Shown here piece by piece: positions 35,614-47,119 of a stretch of 64,000 bases of DNA. Origin of the DNA: Anoplopoma fimbria (taxonomy: Eukaryota > Chordata > Actinopteri > Perciformes > Anoplopomatidae). Location: assembly GCF_027596085.1 (NCBI RefSeq), contig NC_072467.1, forward strand, positions 6,141,861-6,205,860, in the 5' to 3' direction. How positions within the stretch are numbered: position 1 is the stretch's first letter; each line of letters starts with the position of its first letter. A model generated the notes under the pieces. The model saw only the letters and a program-made list of their open reading frames with translations, had not been told where the DNA came from and did not search any database. A program made the translations under genes and the position numbers.

Positions 35614-38600
35614 GTTGTCAATCCAGATACTATGATTATTATTATCACTATCAAAGTAATAACCTAAAGGTTAGAAAGTAATATGCAATTGAAAAGTTAT
35701 TTCTCTTTTCTTATCCCTAGGTTTTAGTGACCTGAACATTGCCGGTTCTGCCACAGCTTCTACCCAGGCTGATGGTGGTCCTCTGCCACAGGACACATCC
35801 GAGCAGCCGAGTACGAAGGCTCCTCATCCTCCAACCTCTGTGGGACAGAGGAAGCGACGCCTGGGTGGCAAAACGTCATGGGCCCATGGGGGCGCAAGAT
35901 GCGGCGGTCAAAAGAGCCTGGATAAAGCCTTGGCCAGCTTCCTGAAGTGGCAGCAGTCAGCAGAGGAACGCCTCCTCTCCCTGGAGGAGGCGCGGCTTGA
36001 GAGCGAGCTGCAGGCAGAGGAGCGCAGGGAACAGAGGGAGGAGAGGAGGGCGGAGCAGGAGCGCCAGCATGAGCTCCGCCTGTTCAGCATGCTTACCGGG
36101 GCATTGGCTGCCGTCAGACAGGGTGCTCCAACCGCCGCGGCATCACCGACTGACCCGTCCTTCTCACCCCTAGCTCATCTGTCAGCATCACTGAGGACCA
36201 CAGCCGCCCCCTCCGTCTCATCATCTCTAGCTCAGTCACCTTCAGAAGCTCCCACTACGCAAGCTGTTTCCACACAGGAAACTGTAAAATCAACACATCC
36301 TACGCCTGTGAAGGCCTGCGAAATGTCCCAGGATGTTTTGGCAACACAGACAGGTCCAGAATCTCTCGGCCATAGCGTGTACCTGTCCACCCGTGGTAAC
36401 AGCATCCGACAGAATCAAGGCATTCTCCAGGAGAGCTATGCCCAATATTCAATGGACAAACACCACGACACAGAGAACCCCGATGTGAGTCTGTGGCATG
36501 ACTAAAATACCTTTTACACCTGTTAGAGCTCTTATGTGGCAAAATATGACACAATAACAAACAATTCTAATGTCTTTTTCTCACTCCCAGGGTATAATCA
36601 ACATGGGAACCAGTGAGAACAAGCTCTGCTATGATCTCCTTCATAACCGGGTAAGATTAACACTGCAATACAACCCTGGTCATCTACATTATTCTGCCTG
36701 CATTCACAAATTAATTTCGTTTTCCTCTCTGCTACAGCTGACCAAGCCTGACATGCTATATATTAGCCCATCCTTGTTGCAGTATTCAGACTGGAGGGGA
36801 CACACATTGTAAGAGATTAAAATGGACCTTTATTTTCAGTTTACTGTGGATGAGTGGCTGGTAATAAAGTTACATTTTAATTAGACCTTTCAAAGTAAAC
36901 CTGTCTTATAAACTTTGTTCTCTTCCAGCCTGAGAGAGGAGGTTGCTAAGTTCCTGACTCACTACTGCCGTTCTCCGAACCAACTGAAAGCCGACAACGT
37001 GAGTGAAGATTATATTGGTGGAATTTAACACAAGTTATATGAAAACTGTCTGTGCAAGAACGCTGCCACAGTCAATTGAATACTCTATACAAAACACATT
37101 ATTACTCACACAGTATTTGTAGTCAACACAGAGACGACAGTATTTACTTTTTCTCCACAATATATAAGAGGGAAATATTGTACAACATTTATACTATGAC
37201 TGTAGATATTGGGACCTTTGCATAATACCACTCTCTCTAGATAACATGTTACTTCTAATAATTGTGTGCTCTTCCACACTTAAAAAAAAATAGTGCAGGA
37301 CTTTTAATTTGAAACTTTTTCAACTTCTTTAACAAAACAATACATTTGTTGTTAAGACAAATCAACGGGACTTGAGCACACTGATTGACTTGCAGCTTTT
37401 AATTGTGTTTCTTTCGTCAAAAGAGGAAAATACGTTTTTACCAGGATAGTCCCATTGAGATTTAAAATCTCTTTTCCGAGGCAGTCCTGGCCCAGATGGC
37501 AGCATAAACTCTTCCAATAAAAGCTCAAACAAAAGAACAAAAGAAACAAGTAACATACTTAAAACAAACATTCAAATTGTTTCAAACATGAATTAGCAGA
37601 GTTGCCCTGAAGCTGCATATCTTAAAACAAACAAATGTAGTCAATTTAGAACTGGTTGGATTACATTAGGTTTTCTTTGTTTTGTTCTTGTATAACTAAT
37701 CCATCAGGATTACTTTAATTTGTGCAAAGAAGGTTCCCTTCCCATGACTGATACATATGTCCAGCAAAGTCCTTTATAAATGTTTTACACTGCTGCTGCA
37801 GAAGACATTCTCAGAAATGAAGGCGATGGATTAAATTCATTTATCTTATTATCTCTGTAATGATTATAAAGACACCAAATGCTGCAACTGAACTAACATA
37901 GCTTTTTCATTGTTTTTGGTAACCAACCTAATTTGCAGATTTAATAAATGAGGTGGATGAATTTGTAGCATATTTATCAGGCCTCCTTCCGTGCCTTAAT
38001 TGGGTCTTTCATAACATGGTGGATGTGCTCGTTTGTGTGTTTTTTCAGGTTGTGGTGATGAATGGCTGTAGTTCCCTCTTCTCGTGTATTGCTGCAGTAA
38101 TTTGTGACCCTAAAGGTAGGTTCAGAATGCACTGACACACACACAATACATCCATAACTATACTGCATGAATACAAATATGTATAACAACAATAACAAAA
38201 TCCTGTTTTTGTTTTAAAAATGATCATTGTTTAAAATAGAATAGAATGGGGGAGTTGTAGCATAATCATTTAAACAAAGCACCTATTCATTCATTTATAT
38301 GTTTGGGCAGTTACATAAATTGCTTATCCCTTTAGTGCCCCCACCAAGCAGAACCTCATTTAAAGCAATGTAACATATTTGTTTTGCTTAACAAGTGCTT
38401 TGGAAATCATAAGCCTCAAAAGGAGCCCATGTTCGTCTATTTACTATCAACATGGATCATTTTTCATTTTAAACCATTTATTTGTGCAAATATGCCTGGC
38501 ATAATTCAGATTAGCAAATTTTACAAAATGTTGAATTAGCTTCTAAGCAATGAAAATGACAACTAATAACCTTAATGGCAGCTTATATGGGTCTTGATGG

Positions 38601-41600
38601 ATGTGCTTGTATTTCGGAAGTCATTGTGTTTTTCTATGTCGTAGATGCCATTCTCATTCCCACTCCTTTCTACGGCATTCTCACCGAGGATCTACATTTG
38701 TACAGTGATGTAAAAGTCTTCCATGTTCCTCTTGACTGTGAGGTAGGAATACAGGGTCTGATTTACTTGCAGTGCTTACTATGTGCTTTAACATATTTGC
38801 TCTTCATGTACTTGTTGTGCTGTACTGATCCTATACATTCAATACGTCTCACATTTATAAGCTTATTGCATTCACCTTTTAAGTGCATCATGTGGTCCCG
38901 CGCAGTAAGGTGTATTGTCAGTTGTCCAATTTGAATGTGTTGTTATTTTCATTTTTAGGCCGATGGCAAAGGCAGTCGACCCTTCCACCTCACTGTGGGA
39001 AAACTAGAAGAAGGGCTTAAAAGGGCTAAACAAGAGGTAATTCATGAATGCATTTATTTTCAAGAACTTCTCCTCAATGAATATTTAAAGAGAGTGTGAA
39101 CCCCTAGAAAAATGCTTGGACAAAGTTCTCTGTTTTAGATAAACGCCTTGAAAGCTTTATTATTCTCAGTGATTGGTTTTACAGCTTCATTTCTAAAGAC
39201 TTTGAAGACATTTATATTCATTTAGAAACTGGCCATCTCTTTTTAGGGTTTGACTGTCCGAGCTGTTATTCTGATGAACCCCCACAACCCTCTGGCTGAG
39301 GTCTACACCCCGGAGGAGATGATTGCCTTCTTGGAGTTTGCCAAAAGGTCTGTTTTTTTCACTATTATCTCTCTGACACTGTAATCCTCAGGCACAAAGT
39401 GCCAGGGAGCACTGCATACAGTTCCTATGAGAGCTCTGTCCCACGTACGGAATATCGAGCGCTCTTGATGGAGTTTTATCACCTCTCTTAACCATCAGCA
39501 TATTGTCAAGTGGAGCTATGTGCCAAGGAGTCTCCTGTATCATGTTTTCTAAATCATCTTGCCGGAGTGATTCCCTCCACGGACGCTTGCAGGCACTGAG
39601 CGGTTGTAACCATAAACCACAGTGCTTTTACTCCGACGTGGGACGCTGAGTGGACCATTTTACATTTCTGTTGCTTTTTCTTTGTCATAAACAATGATTA
39701 ACAATATAAAACCAAGGTTTATTATTAACGCTGCACTGTTTATATTTATATTCACTTTCTCTCCACGATTTCCTGCTTTAGAAATGAGCTCCACTCTATC
39801 GTCGATGAAGTATACATGCTGACGGTCTTTGATGAGTCTGCTGCCTTTCACAGTGTCCTCAGTATAGACAGGTACTTCATGAACCTAACCTCTGCATGAT
39901 TACTCTATTAGACCTTTAATCATAGCAACTGTGGCTGGAGACGGCCTCTTAACTGCTAACGATGTGCTCTTCTTTCAGTTTGCCCGACGCACAGAGGACA
40001 CATGTGATGTGGGGGATGAGCAAGGTACGTACTGTTCTGCACTGTGTGAGAGCGTGAGACCCTTTATGTCCCTGGCCTGCTCACAGCACAGTGATATCTC
40101 TCGTGTTTACTCAGTGGGTGTTTTCTTTCACTGTCCTTTTTCATTTACTTACTCTTTGGGGCGGCTTTGGCTCAGGGTAAAAGGGCGGGTTGTCCTAAAA
40201 TAACAAGGTTGCCGGTCCAATCCCCGGCACCTCCCGTTTGCATGTCAAAGTGTCTTCATAGCAGGCCACTGCTCAAAAATGCTTAGGATGGGTTAAACTT
40301 AACTTGGAATTTCATGCATGCATGTGAAAATAAAAATGTTTTTTTTTTCTGTCGTTTCTAGGATTTTGCAATGGCGGGAACCAGAATAGGCACCCTGTAC
40401 ACTGAGAACACAGAGCTTCTGGAGGCCATGGCACAGCTGGCCTCATTCCACGGTATCTCTGGAACCACCCAGCACCAGGTAGCACAACTGCTGCAGGACA
40501 GAGGTATGGATCCAATCTTTTTTGGGGTCAAATAAATTCTTCCTGAACTGATTTTATCCAAAAGCCACTGATGTTTGTGTTTTAAAGAAATCTCAAGTCT
40601 CAAACTCCAAATCTCAATTTTGTCCAATGCAGAACAGTGAATTATTAAGGTAAAGAACCATATAACATAGTGAAATCAAAATGTTAAAAAAGAAAAAACA
40701 GAAGTAAATTGGTGTAAATATACTGTTTGGTTTCATAAGACTTGTTTTTTCTTTATGGATCCAAGCTTCTGATGTGCTTTTGCCAAAACAATGTGTTGAG
40801 AAAATAATCCCCACATGAACCCTCTTTTGGTAAAGACCATTCAAGATTAACACTAATACAATCAACTGTCCTTGTACATAGCAAGCTGTTTTTTGTTTGT
40901 TTAAATTGCTAAACTGGAATAATCTTTGATGCAAGCTTTTCATCAATTCAGAAATGTGCTATGTTTCGGCTTCCTCTGATATGACTTGTAACATTTAATT
41001 CACACCTACGTATTGTCACCTCACGCTCTCGTCTTCCAGAATGGATCAGCGACAATTTTCTACCCGAGAACAGACGCAGACTGAAAGCCGCTCACAGTTA
41101 CCTGACAGGAGAGCTGCAGAGACTGGGCGTCCCCTATCTGGACAGACCTGCTTCACTGTATGTCTGGGTCGACCTCCGAGAGGTACCGAGATCAAAGTCA
41201 TGCTAAGATGTTTGGGCTGATACATTTAAGTTCTAATTGGCACTAATTCAAATGTAAAATAACCCCGCACAGTATTTCTGAAAAACATTGTGTGTTCCTT
41301 CCCAAGGGCTTGATGTGTCAATTCTATCTCTCCATTTTGGCAGTACCTCAGAGAGTCGACGTTTGAGGAAGAGTTGACCCTGTGGAGGTGTTTCCTTAGA
41401 CACAAGGTGGCGTTGAACTGTGGTCAGGCCTTCTCCTGCTCCACGCCCGGCTGGTTCCGCATTGTCTTTGCAGACCAGCTGCACCTTCTGGAGCTCGGTC
41501 AGTCTGATTCCCATACTCTTACTTAAACTAGACATCGATTAGATCGTATGTATTATTTCATTTACTCATCCAAAGGTTTGTGCTACTCCAGTTTATCTTC

Positions 41601-42078
41601 TGCTTTGATTGGATAATAGTTACTGACTTGTTCTGTTCATGTTTTTTGTGTTATTTCAGGCTTGAAGCGAATCAGGGAGGCCTTGAAAGAAATTGAAGAG
41701 AAAAGCATCAGCCCTTATTCGCACTCTATCAAAGAAGCCAGTGAGGAAAGCAACAAATCAGTGAAAGAGGACAGTGCAGATTCAGACAATGCTGTGGTTG
41801 TCAATTCAACACCATCACCCCAGAGCAAGTCACCGGACCAGCAGAAGGAGAAGGATAACCCTGTTCCTGACACAGGCTCGCTGGCCACTCATGAGTTCGT
41901 GTTGCTGGACTGCCAAGCATCTAAGCCCGCAGACAGCCTGGACTCTCTGATTGGCACTCTCAGGCACCAGATCCACGGCTCCGATTGGCTGGAGAAAAAC
42001 ACTCCAGAGCTGTCTGCTGGGGAGGACCCAGAGATTCTTGATGTATTCAAGGCCCTGCTGCAAAGAGCCAAAAAGTAA
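34975..42078 (+). CDS. accs: Myb/SANT-like domain fused to ACC-synthase-like PLP enzyme (ACCS), 15 exons
   Basis: Exons: 34975-35613, 35721-36484, 36591-36650, 36738-36808, 36929-36998, 38049-38115, 38645-38742, 38959-39036, 39247-39347, 39782-39871, 39979-40024, 40362-40503, 41040-41182, 41344-41497, 41660-42078. All introns are GT-AG and all phases agree; the sum plus one base gives 980 residues. Residues 1-105 are a Myb/SANT-like domain (SNWTDPEIVELLQLW, DQCREKIKKMKLEYRRIK). Residues 280-360 are a basic, then Glu/Arg coiled-coil segment. ACCS homology starts near residue 433 (VYLSTRGNSIRQ) and includes GTSENKLC, PSLLQYSDWRGH, NPHNPL, VDEVYML, the PLP lysine in GMSK (about residue 695) and CSTPGWFRIVF, which carries the carboxylate-binding Arg. 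A Ser/Glu-rich tail of about 130 residues follows. ACCS belongs to fold-type I aminotransferases; human ACCS has no proven ACC synthase activity. The start ATG at 34975 follows an AG acceptor at 34951-34952, so an upstream 5' UTR exon is likely. Confidence 0.85.
35721..36484 (+). CDS. accs: accs exon 2: coiled-coil linker joined to the ACCS N-terminus
   Basis: This single 764-base exon contains both the tail typical of Myb/SANT-like proteins and the first residues conserved in ACCS, with no stop between them. The first part is basic (GQRKRRLGGKTSWAHGG), followed by a helix ALASFLKWQQSAEERLLSLE and a Glu/Arg-rich coiled coil ending RQHELRLFSMLTGALAA. A Ser/Thr/Pro-rich spacer follows, then VYLSTRGNSIRQ and HHDTENPD, equivalent to the N-terminal ACCS segment just before GIINMGTSENK in exon 3. 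The exon is therefore the physical proof of the fusion at genomic level. Confidence 0.82.
37424..37560. repeat. Possible teleost interspersed repeat in accs intron 5
   Basis: The stretch with TTTACCAGGATAGTCCCATTGAG, AAAATCTCTTTTCCGAGGCAG and TCCTGGCCCAGATGGCAGCA resembles a repeat often seen in fish genomic DNA and transcripts. The short self-complementary piece GAGATTTAAAATCTC (37457-37471) is inside it. Family and borders are uncertain. Confidence 0.35.
40158..40300 (+). mobile_element. tRNA-derived SINE in accs intron 11
   Basis: The insert begins GGGGCGGCTTTGGCTCAGGG, which has an A-box-like element, and continues to a B-box-like GGTTGCCGGTCCAATCCCCGG. It then runs into a body with GTCAAAGTGTCTTCATAGCAGGCCACTGC and GGATGGGTTAAAC. 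The body matches that of the SINE at about 50152-50375. It lies about 60 bases upstream of the exon 12 acceptor. The first half is a diverged tRNA gene relic and not a working tRNA. Confidence 0.7.
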
Positions 42079-42541
42079 GCTTAGGAAAAAGGCACGAATG
42101 TAGCTGCCAAATTTCAAGAGGCAGCCCTTCAGCATCCTTCTTAGCCGCTGCGTTTGAGGTGAAGAGCTTGACACAAACACCTGACACAAATCTGACTGCT
42201 GACTTTTAGTGAAGAGCAAAAATAAGCTGAGAGCAGGGTAAAGAGGAGAGAAGAAGAAAAGTAAAGCAGGCAAGGCCACTTTTCTACCTGCATCTCAAGG
42301 CCTTTTTCTTAAACTGTTTAGGGTGACAGACTTGGTTTTTTTTTGTAATCCAGACTGCTAAAATGTATGTTTATTTACTCCGACTCTTAAGTGAATGCCA
42401 AATGTAAATCAACCAAAATCAGTCCCGCTCTATTCTTAAACATTTTTAGTCATAATCTGTATTATAAATCTTTATTATTTGATCAGATGCACTTTATTTT
42501 ATTAGAAAGTATGGTACTTTCTGTAAATGTAATGATCTGTG

Positions 42542-42547
42542 AATAAA
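42542..42547 (+). terminator. accs: Probable accs polyadenylation signal
   Basis: AATAAA lies about 460 bases after the accs stop codon at the end of an AT-rich 3' UTR. No earlier exact AATAAA is seen in this stretch, and the following sequence is T-rich. Confidence 0.55.
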
Positions 42548-42874
42548 GGAATTTATTAATTCTTTATTTGACTATAATCTTTTATTTCGAGTACATCTGA
42601 ATTGGCCATTGAAAAATATGTTAATATGTATTTATTTTAAGATATACACTATCTTGTTTTCTTATGAAACATGTTCCGATGGCACGTTTGTGTGACATTT
42701 TCGAACAATCTCTTTTGGGTGGGCTGTGCGCGCTGTTCCATTGGTGTTATTGAAGACGTCATCAACCACATCACACCGCGCCCCCTTGTGACAAACAGTA
42801 GGTTTCCTTAAATGTTTTGTCATACATAATGACCTTCTGACACCCCCACACACAGTTTCTGAATTTGACATAAA

Positions 42875-42876
<2 letters not shown>

Positions 42877-42912
<36 letters not shown>

Positions 42913-42919
42913 TCTCTCT
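42877..42919. repeat. (TC)n microsatellite
   Basis: A 43-base CT tract with one CACT interruption lies between accs and the tetraspan gene. Confidence 0.9.
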
Positions 42920-43483
42920 AAGAATCAAGGGGTTTTAAAGACTTTTGACAGTTTGATGTCCAGTTATTCTTTATTCTGTATTGCTTAGTGTTGGCTACAC
43001 AAACTTCTGCTTCCTCAAATATTGAATGGTGCTTTCACTTTCCCTACAGTGTGAGTTGGTAGGTCACAGTGGAGAAAGCACAGGGAAATTTGGCTGGGGG
43101 GAGTTTCCATTGCAGCGAAGGCGGGCTAACACTGAAGGGTTGATCTGCGAGCGAGGGCTTGTGGTCTTGAGCAGCACGAGTAGGGTGTTGAAAGTGTTTG
43201 TACAGTAGTATTTGTTCAGCAGTAAACTCGGTGTATACTAGTAGTCTGAGCTTCGTTGTACCTGTACAAAGACTTACCTTACAGCTCTGTTCCTGTTTTT
43301 TTCTCTACAACAACAGAGGTAAGACAGTATCTTAATTACAATTTGACATTCTTAAAGCTGATTTATATAAACTAGGTTAGTTTTGAGACCTTCATATGTC
43401 ACTCAATTTCAATACACTCTAAACACACATGTATTTCCTCCTGTCTCCTCTGTTTTCCTTGCTTCTCTCAGTGGTGCTAAAAT

Positions 43484-46400
43484 ATGAAGTTGCTGGAGCT
43501 GAGCGACTCCATCAGTCGCTTCAGGTTTTTTCAATCCTGTGTGGGGTTTACCGGTTGCCTGTGTGTCTGCTATGCAGTCTGGACACCGTTCTGGCTAAAG
43601 GACAGGGGACTCTGGACGGAGTGGAATAACACTAACAGTGACCAGACAACCCATAAAGATAACATTATCTTCAACGGTGAGCAACATGCCACATTTACAT
43701 CTTTGACTATTGGAAGAATATTTAAACCTGCATGTGCTGTGCTGATAAGGCACTGATCCTGATAGAGATCAGCCTCAAGGAGCCTTTTACACCTCTGAAT
43801 CATCCTCACATCAGGAGCATTTGAAAAGACACTGGGTTGCAAAAAATGCTTCTCACTCAGCAATAATAAACAAGTTGGAGCTTGCCCCTGTACCAGAGAA
43901 GTGCATTCTTTCATAAGCTTTCCCACATCCTGGTCAGCTGGTTTTGTTAGCTATATTTTGTTTGTTGACATTGTTAACTAAAACAAATGATGATTGTATT
44001 CCACTGACATTGTAACAAGGCAAACACAATTTCAGATCGAATATAGTGTTATTCCTCTGCCCTCACTCTGTGTATAAGCGGCAGAGTGAGCTAACCCACT
44101 CCCATAAAGGTTGGAAACCGCTGTGAATGTCCTTTAACAGCAGTTTTTGTTGGAAGCGATTATCAAACTATGAAAACATTATTGTTTTTAAATGATAGTG
44201 ATTATATATTCAAAAACTACACCAAAGGTATTGAAACATTAATTAGTCCATTAACAAGTAATCAGAAAGTATAGACTTGGTCGTAGTATTTACATTGTAC
44301 CCCATGCCAGGAAGAAACAAAGTATTACCAGTGAAAAATCAACATTAATGTAATACTTTTTTGTTACCTTGAATCCTTGAAGAAAACTTATTTTTGCTGC
44401 ATGCCTTTACTCTTGTACATAAGTACAAGAGTAAAATACAATACAGTAATCATACTTGTACATTGTTTGAGCCTTAAACTGCTACTATAATGGCCAGCTT
44501 GGTTCGAAGTAAACTTAGAAAAAAATAAAATAAACTATTGACAAATTAACAACCACAAAACCGTTGTAACAGTACATGTATCTACAGGTGAGGCTCCCGC
44601 AAGGTCAATTAGATCAATTATTCTTGTCAATACACTAATACTGCTTATTAAGGACACCCAACTGAATAAAACTGCGTCGGGTTTTTTTTTGCGCAAACAC
44701 ACTGAAAGAATGAAAGTAATGTAGTGTGAGCTCAATATACATGAAAACTACCTAAAAGTTCACAAACTCTTGGTTTTATTCCTCTGGTTTCACTTTTAGG
44801 CAGGGACATGTTATGAGGGAATCCACCTACAAGTCATCAATTCATTGTGCTGCCTATTTATTGTAAAAACGTAATGTACCAGTGTTTACACTCTTGTCAA
44901 TACTTGCTTGGTCGCAAACAAAATGGGTGGTGTTATAATGTGAGTTAAACTGCTTATTAAGGACACCCAACTGAATATAATTGTCGTTTTTTTATTGCGC
45001 AAATGTTACACAAACACACTGAAAGAATGAAAGTAATGTAGTGTGAGCTCAATATACATGAAAACCACCTAAAAGTTCACAAACTCTTGGTTTTATTCCT
45101 CTGGTTTCACTTTTAGGCAGGGACATGTTATGAGGGAATCCACCTACAAGTCATCAATTCATTGTGCTGCCTATTTATTGTAAAAACGTAATGTACCAGT
45201 GTTTACACTTCTTGTTTTGAACTGAGCATGTGTGTCTGTTGCTGTGTGTCTTCCAGTGCTGGAAGCAGAGAGAGTATTCGGAGTTCTTTCCTCCCTCATG
45301 GCTGTGAGCACCGGTGCTCTGTGTCTGGTGTTTGCCCTCTGCTGGAAATCTGAGACTGTGCGCCTATTCCAACACACGCTCTCTCCTCATGGCAGGACAA
45401 GCCCTCTACCCCACCACACTGCTGCTGCTCACCCTGGCCTCCACAGGTAACACCACCGCACCGCTCAGAATATGAGAAACACTGCAATGCGTTCAAATAC
45501 CCTTACTACTATACTATTTAGTATGCCAGAAAAAAGATTGAGCATGTCCCAACACATAGTATGTTAAATGCAGTATGCCAAAAATGCCAGGATGTCCTAT
45601 TGCATTGGGTTGCATTTTGCCGTATGCAAACCAGCATGCTTTTCTGGCTGTGCTGACCCACAATCCTCTGCGCAGCGTACATATGAACAAGAGGGTCAAT
45701 GTTGAAGATGTAATGTTATAACTAAGTAGCATGTCCCAATTAAATGCATACTGCATGCAACAATACATATTTTGTAAGGGCAGCTTCAGTATGTACTAAA
45801 AGTAAAAAGTAAAAGTATGTGATTTGGAACACAGCTTGTTTGCCTGAGCCACACACCTTGTTTTGATTTTTCACTGAATTAATAATTGACTGCTGTTGTT
45901 TCGGGAGTGTTAAAATAATATATGCATTCCAAGTAAAGTAGTAAAACACAGGCCCAATTCTAATTAACCTCCAAATAGCCTTTTTGGTTTGTGTAGTTCT
46001 GTCAAACCCACACCTCCAGAAACTCTTTTATGTACTTCTCATTTACATATCCTGCAGGGAAGGAGTTTTTTAAGGGACTTTTTACTTCCCTTGGAATTGT
46101 AGTTCATTATCATACAAATTCTTTCTTAAAGCTCTAGGCACTTAATAATTGACCTTAATGACTTTTTCCACCCAATGATACTTGATTTGACTCGTTTTTA
46201 TCCTCTATCTTCAGGATTCTTCTTCCTCCTCTGCTGGTCTCTTTTCACCTATCAGCACCATGAAGAAATCCGTCAAGACTTGACCAGCCTCGGCTCCTCC
46301 TATTGGCTAGGAGCTTTAGGTTGGGTGCTGCTTTTGGTCCTGCAGGTGATAGTCTTTATAGCTGAGCAAGCTGTTGTGCCTGACATCTTGCCAGACTTAG

Positions 46401-46537
46401 AGAAGGCTGTGGAGTCGTGGCGGATTTCCTCTCAAGTTGAGGCTGCGAAACGCTCTTTCAGTGACAGTTATTACCCTAACAGCAAAAGAAACATGGCTCC
46501 GAAGAGCCTTGGTTGGAGTGCCGAAATGAGGACATGA
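43484..46537 (+). CDS. Claudin/PMP22-like four-helix membrane protein, with a frame break in exon 2
   Basis: Three coding exons: 43484-43676, 45257-45446 and 46215-46537, joined in phase 1 at both introns (GT-AG). The product is about 235 residues. TM1 is FFQSCVGFTGCLCVCYAVW, followed by an extracellular loop with WTPFWLKDRGLW, which resembles the W/GLW motif of claudin-PMP22-MP20 proteins but lacks the claudin cysteine pair. TM2 is FGVLSSLMAVSTGALCLVFA, TM3 LYPTTLLLLTLASTGFFFLL, and TM4 WLGALGWVLLLVLQVIVFIA. The cytoplasmic tail is about 55 residues. Exon 2 reads correctly in one frame to about 45365 and in the next frame from about 45380 (SLLMAGQALYP), so two bases are missing or one is extra. 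I do not recognise the exact gene. A possible untranslated exon ends with the donor at 43319. Confidence 0.7.
44406..44435. repeat. Perfect 13-bp hairpin
   Basis: TTTACTCTTGTAC (44406-44418) and GTACAAGAGTAAA (44423-44435) are perfect reverse complements around the loop ATAA. The surrounding sequence (ACTTGTAC, TTTACT) resembles the short motifs of common fish interspersed repeats. Confidence 0.75.
44641..44895. repeat. Direct duplication, copy 1
   Basis: This copy starts CTGCTTATTAAGGACACCCA and ends GTACCAGTGTTTACACTCTTG. It is nearly identical to 44950-45214 over about 255 bases, with a few substitutions and an 8-base length difference near GCGCAAA. The offset is 309 bases at the left end and 317 at the right end. 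Both copies sit in intron 1 of the tetraspan gene. Confidence 0.92.
44950..45214. repeat. Direct duplication, copy 2
   Basis: This second copy of the block at 44641-44895 carries an extra ATGTTACAC-type insertion after GCGCAA. It ends about 40 bases before the acceptor of tetraspan exon 2 at 45256. The two copies are separated by only 54 unique bases, so this is a recent tandem-type duplication. The unit lacks transposon termini that I can identify. Confidence 0.92.
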
Positions 46538-47087
46538 ACGAGGAGAAGAATGTGAATGTGTAAGTTAAACATTCAAGCACACGGACTTAATGAGAAACCA
46601 GCAATTACGTGCTGCATTAAGCTCTATACTGTACAACAGGACTGAATACTGATTAACTGTGTATGGAGTTAATGGTTTGCCAGAGGAATTAAGCTTGAAT
46701 CCTGAAAGTACGTGGGACTGAAGTCTCTCTTCCCGAAGAACTGATGGTGATTCTCCAGTTTGTTATCAGTATGGACTGAAATTAAATTAAAACACACTAA
46801 GGACCAACAATACTGGCTGAGAAACTTGGGCACCAATTGCAAGATGACAACTGTTTTCATATAAAGTGACAGGTTTTGCAAAGTTTTGAATCTCATAAAG
46901 CCTTGTCCCGGTTTGGCCCCTGGGCCAGGAACAGCTCCAGATGTGCAGGCTTTTCTGTTGAATTTGAGTAAACAAAACACTAACTAAATATTCATGTGGT
47001 TGATGAATGTTAAAATAGCACCATCTTGTGATGCCTACGTGACACTTTTGATAGACCTCAACAAAAGAAAAATAGGTGGTTTATATA

Positions 47088-47119
<32 letters not shown>

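Larger units (their letters stand above)
42079..43483. other. accs 3' UTR and tetraspan 5' region
   Basis: This stretch holds the AT-rich accs 3' UTR to about 42560, the TC microsatellite, and a probable untranslated 5' exon of the tetraspan gene. That exon would end at 43318 (ACAACAGAG then GTAAGA), and the next would begin after the acceptor CTTCTCTCAG at 43471. No other open frame with family resemblance is present. Confidence 0.5.

Noticed and set aside
36300..36560. A minus-strand frame opposite accs exon 2
   Set aside because: It is antisense to coding sequence and runs across the real donor site at 36485.
44641..45214. CRISPR array or LTR pair
   Set aside because: There are only two copies of about 260 bases with a 54-base gap. 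There are no TG...CA ends, no primer-binding site and no internal coding region.
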